Assembly: GCA_963921935.1 (NCBI GenBank)
Contig: OY998175.1
Location: 231,066,122 to 231,130,121 of the forward strand
Source of the DNA: Galeruca laticollis
Lineage: Eukaryota > Arthropoda > Insecta > Coleoptera > Chrysomelidae
Length of the DNA stretch: 64,000 nt
Reading direction: 5' to 3'
Shown: piece after piece, positions 62,492 to 64,000 of the stretch
Numbering within the stretch: position 1 is the stretch's first letter
Layout: each line of letters opens with the position of its first letter
Notes under the pieces: generated by a model
Database searches by the model: none
What the model was told of the DNA's origin: nothing
What the model saw: only the letters and a program-made list of their open reading frames with translations
Position numbers and translations under genes: made by a program

Positions 62492-62684
62492 ATTGTAGCC
62501 GGTTCAATTCTGTGGATATTTTTTGTAGGCGGCGATTTTTGAAGACGTTATCCTCCAAGCACATTCGCTCCAATTGCTTTATCAGTTTAATCTTATTTTC
62601 ATAAATTGAAGAAATATCTTTACTCAATTCTCGAATGCTTTTAGAAAATTCCTCCAATTTGCGTCTATACTCTTCCGATGACAT
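62481..62684 (-). CDS. Small coiled-coil Polinton protein (67 aa)
   Basis: The likely start is Met at 62684 ('MSSEEYRRKLEEFSKSIREL'). The open frame extends to 62711 with an extra Met. Almost all of it is heptad-like helix ('IYENKIKLIKQLERMCLEDN'). It is placed just inside the right TIR, as the outermost gene. Function unknown. Confidence 0.55.
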   Translation of the reverse strand: MSSEEYRRKLEEFSKSIRELSKDISSIYENKIKLIKQLERMCLEDNVFKNRRLQKISTELNRLQYDE

Positions 62685-62711
62685 TGTGATACAAACACTC
62701 AATTGTCTCAT

Positions 62712-62964
62712 TCATTTATTATAAAAGAAATCATGCACATGCTTTCAAGACTTTCAAAATACCCCGTATAAGAAAAATACATCAGTAAAATATGATTTTT
62801 AAAAAAAACTGCAACATAGAATCTATTTTTATTAATTTGATAGAAAACTAAATTCTGCTGTTTCATGAATAAACTCAGTTTAGATTTTATCGTAAATGAC
62901 TAATACAATATCAAGTTGATATCATATATTTTTTAAAAGATACTAAAGTAATATTCCCTTATCA
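62712..62964. other. AT-rich spacer before the right Polinton TIR
   Basis: No gene. Probably carries the promoter for the two leftward small genes. Confidence 0.4.
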
Positions 62965-64000
62965 TGACATTCCAATCTTATCATATTTGAAACAATTTCG
63001 CTATTGTCTGAATAAATGATTTGGTCTGCACGTGCTTGCTAACTATAGAAATAACACATAAATATTACCTACTAAGCGAATTTAATATAATGCGAGATTT
63101 CATTTATTACAATATAAAAAACCTTCTATAAAATGATATGAATTCACACACATATCCGTTTAAAAAAAAATGTTGGTTATCAATCTAATAACATTCCTTT
63201 GAGAATTTCAAAATATTGTACCTATGGTTAGATCCCCATCACTTATTGCTAAGTTGCAAAGTCTAATGTGGTTGCTGTAATCTGCTTGTTTGTCTTAGAT
63301 GTATTCATAATAATGCGAGATGTCATTTATTACAATATAAAAAACCTTCTATAAAATGATATGAATTCACACACATATCCGTTTTAAAAGAAATGTTGGT
63401 TATCAATCTAATAACATTCCTTTGAGAATTTCAAAATATAGAACCCTTAAAAAATCAGCTAACTGCATAGCCCCTCCCCCTCGTAAGCACTACCCCTCAT
63501 CTCTTACACACACAATCCTCCATATATTTTCTTTCTTCTAATTACTTCTTGTATACACACTTATTTACTTTTTACGCAACCCCCCCCCTCCCCGTAGACG
63601 CTACCCTTAAAAGCCTCTTCGCTTCTTCTAAATCACCCCCTAGATACCTTATATACGTAAAAACATACACACTTATTTACTTTTTGCATAACCCCCGTTC
63701 TTGTATACACCCTTATTTACGTTATCCCCGTAGACGCTCCCCTCCTCCGTAGACGCTACCCTTAAAACCCTCTTCGCTTCTTCTAAATCACCCCCCTAGA
63801 TACCTTATACACGTAAAAACATACACACTTATTTAATTTTTGCATAACCCCCGTTCTTGTATACACTCTTACTTTTTGCGTAATCCCCGTAGACGCTACC
63901 CTTAAATACCCCTTCGCTTCTTCTAAACCACCCTCTAGATACCTTATACACGTAACAACATACACACTCATGTACTTTTTGCATAACCCCCGTTCTTGTA
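62965..64000. repeat. Right TIR of the Polinton (runs off the window)
   Basis: Inverted match to 37430-38465. The inner part (62965-63220) corresponds to 38215-38465. A foreign patch at 63222-63318 is followed by a second copy of part of the TIR (63319-63440). The outer part from ~63540 is the minisatellite in reverse ('CTTTTTGCATAACCCCCG', 'CCCCGTAGACGCTACCC'). The end of the element is outside the window. Confidence 0.9.
63222..63318. other. Scrambled internal Polinton sequence inside the right TIR
   Basis: 63228-63281 matches the complement of ~39364-39418 (PolB N-terminus), e.g. 'GGTTAGATCCCCATCAC' and 'TTGCAAAGTCTAATGTGG'. 63280-63318 matches 49552-49590 (start of the PY-type gene), e.g. 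'GCTGTAATCTGCTTGTTTG'. The two pieces join through a shared TGG/GG. The TIR sequence before the patch (63090-63220) is repeated after it (63319-63440). Confidence 0.85.

Larger units (their letters stand above)
37430..64000. mobile_element. Maverick/Polinton (endogenous virus-like element), partial
   Basis: Long TIRs, protein-primed PolB, retroviral-type integrase, FtsK/A32-type ATPase, penton and double-jelly-roll major capsid genes together define a Polinton. Left-block genes (38.8-43.6 kb) run on plus, the middle block (43.8-50.3 kb) on minus, and the capsid block (50.4-53.1 kb) on plus, with small minus genes near the right TIR. Two foreign insertions interrupt it: PLE-2 at 47314-49140 and the transposon at 53216-62365. 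Without them it would be ~15.6 kb inside the window. I do not see an adenain-type cysteine protease gene. Confidence 0.93.

Overview
This is AT-rich eukaryotic DNA and almost certainly insect. Two copies of the last exon of an EcKinase/CHK-like (ecdysteroid kinase-like) gene are present, and every other recognisable gene belongs to element families typical of arthropods: BEL/Pao and Ty3/gypsy LTR elements, Penelope-like elements, I-type and CFDP2-like LINEs, a Maverick/Polinton and terminal-inverted-repeat DNA elements. No bacterial gene structure, operon, rRNA or convincing tRNA is visible. I cannot name the species.

Layout. 1-5 kb holds two long foldback (hairpin) repeats. 5.5-9.9 kb holds two EcKinase last exons, the first with a 1-base frameshift, separated by a Penelope scrap and a truncated LINE on the minus strand. 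10.4-36.8 kb is a nest of elements around a Ty3/gypsy copy. The gypsy gag-protease is split by BEL-A (13831-36377, target duplication ATCCA). BEL-A is split in pol by an unidentified long-TIR element (17034-25221, target duplication TTCGATT), and in the integrase C-terminus by BEL-B (26474-35805, target duplication CTAGG). BEL-B carries a Penelope-like element with inverted arms. Reading frames resume exactly across the three joins, which confirms these boundaries.

From about 37.4 kb to beyond the window end lies a Maverick/Polinton, an endogenous virus-like element of at least 26 kb. It carries long TIRs with internal minisatellites, protein-primed DNA polymerase B, an integrase with a chromodomain, packaging ATPase, penton (minor capsid) and major capsid genes, and about ten small or uncharacterised genes. 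The penton and major capsid ORFs are open. The polymerase, integrase and ATPase carry stops, frameshifts or lost motifs. A matrixin (matrix metalloproteinase) prodomain remnant lies between the polymerase side and the capsid side. The Polinton is itself interrupted by a head-to-head pair of Penelope 3' fragments (about 47314-49140). It is also interrupted by a DUF7869-like TIR transposon (53216-62365, target duplication AATA), which in turn contains a nearly full-length I-type LINE (55287-60661, target duplication GATACCCACATT).

The best candidates for something undescribed are: the 8.2-kb long-TIR element at 17034-25221, which carries reiterated decayed copies of a large protein I cannot assign; the captured matrixin in the Polinton; the scrambled patch of internal Polinton sequence inside its right TIR (about 63222-63318); and the DUF7869-like transposon with clean 30-bp TIRs. 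Decay is widespread, so most reading frames should be treated as pseudogenes. All homology calls rest on reading motifs by eye; no database search was run.
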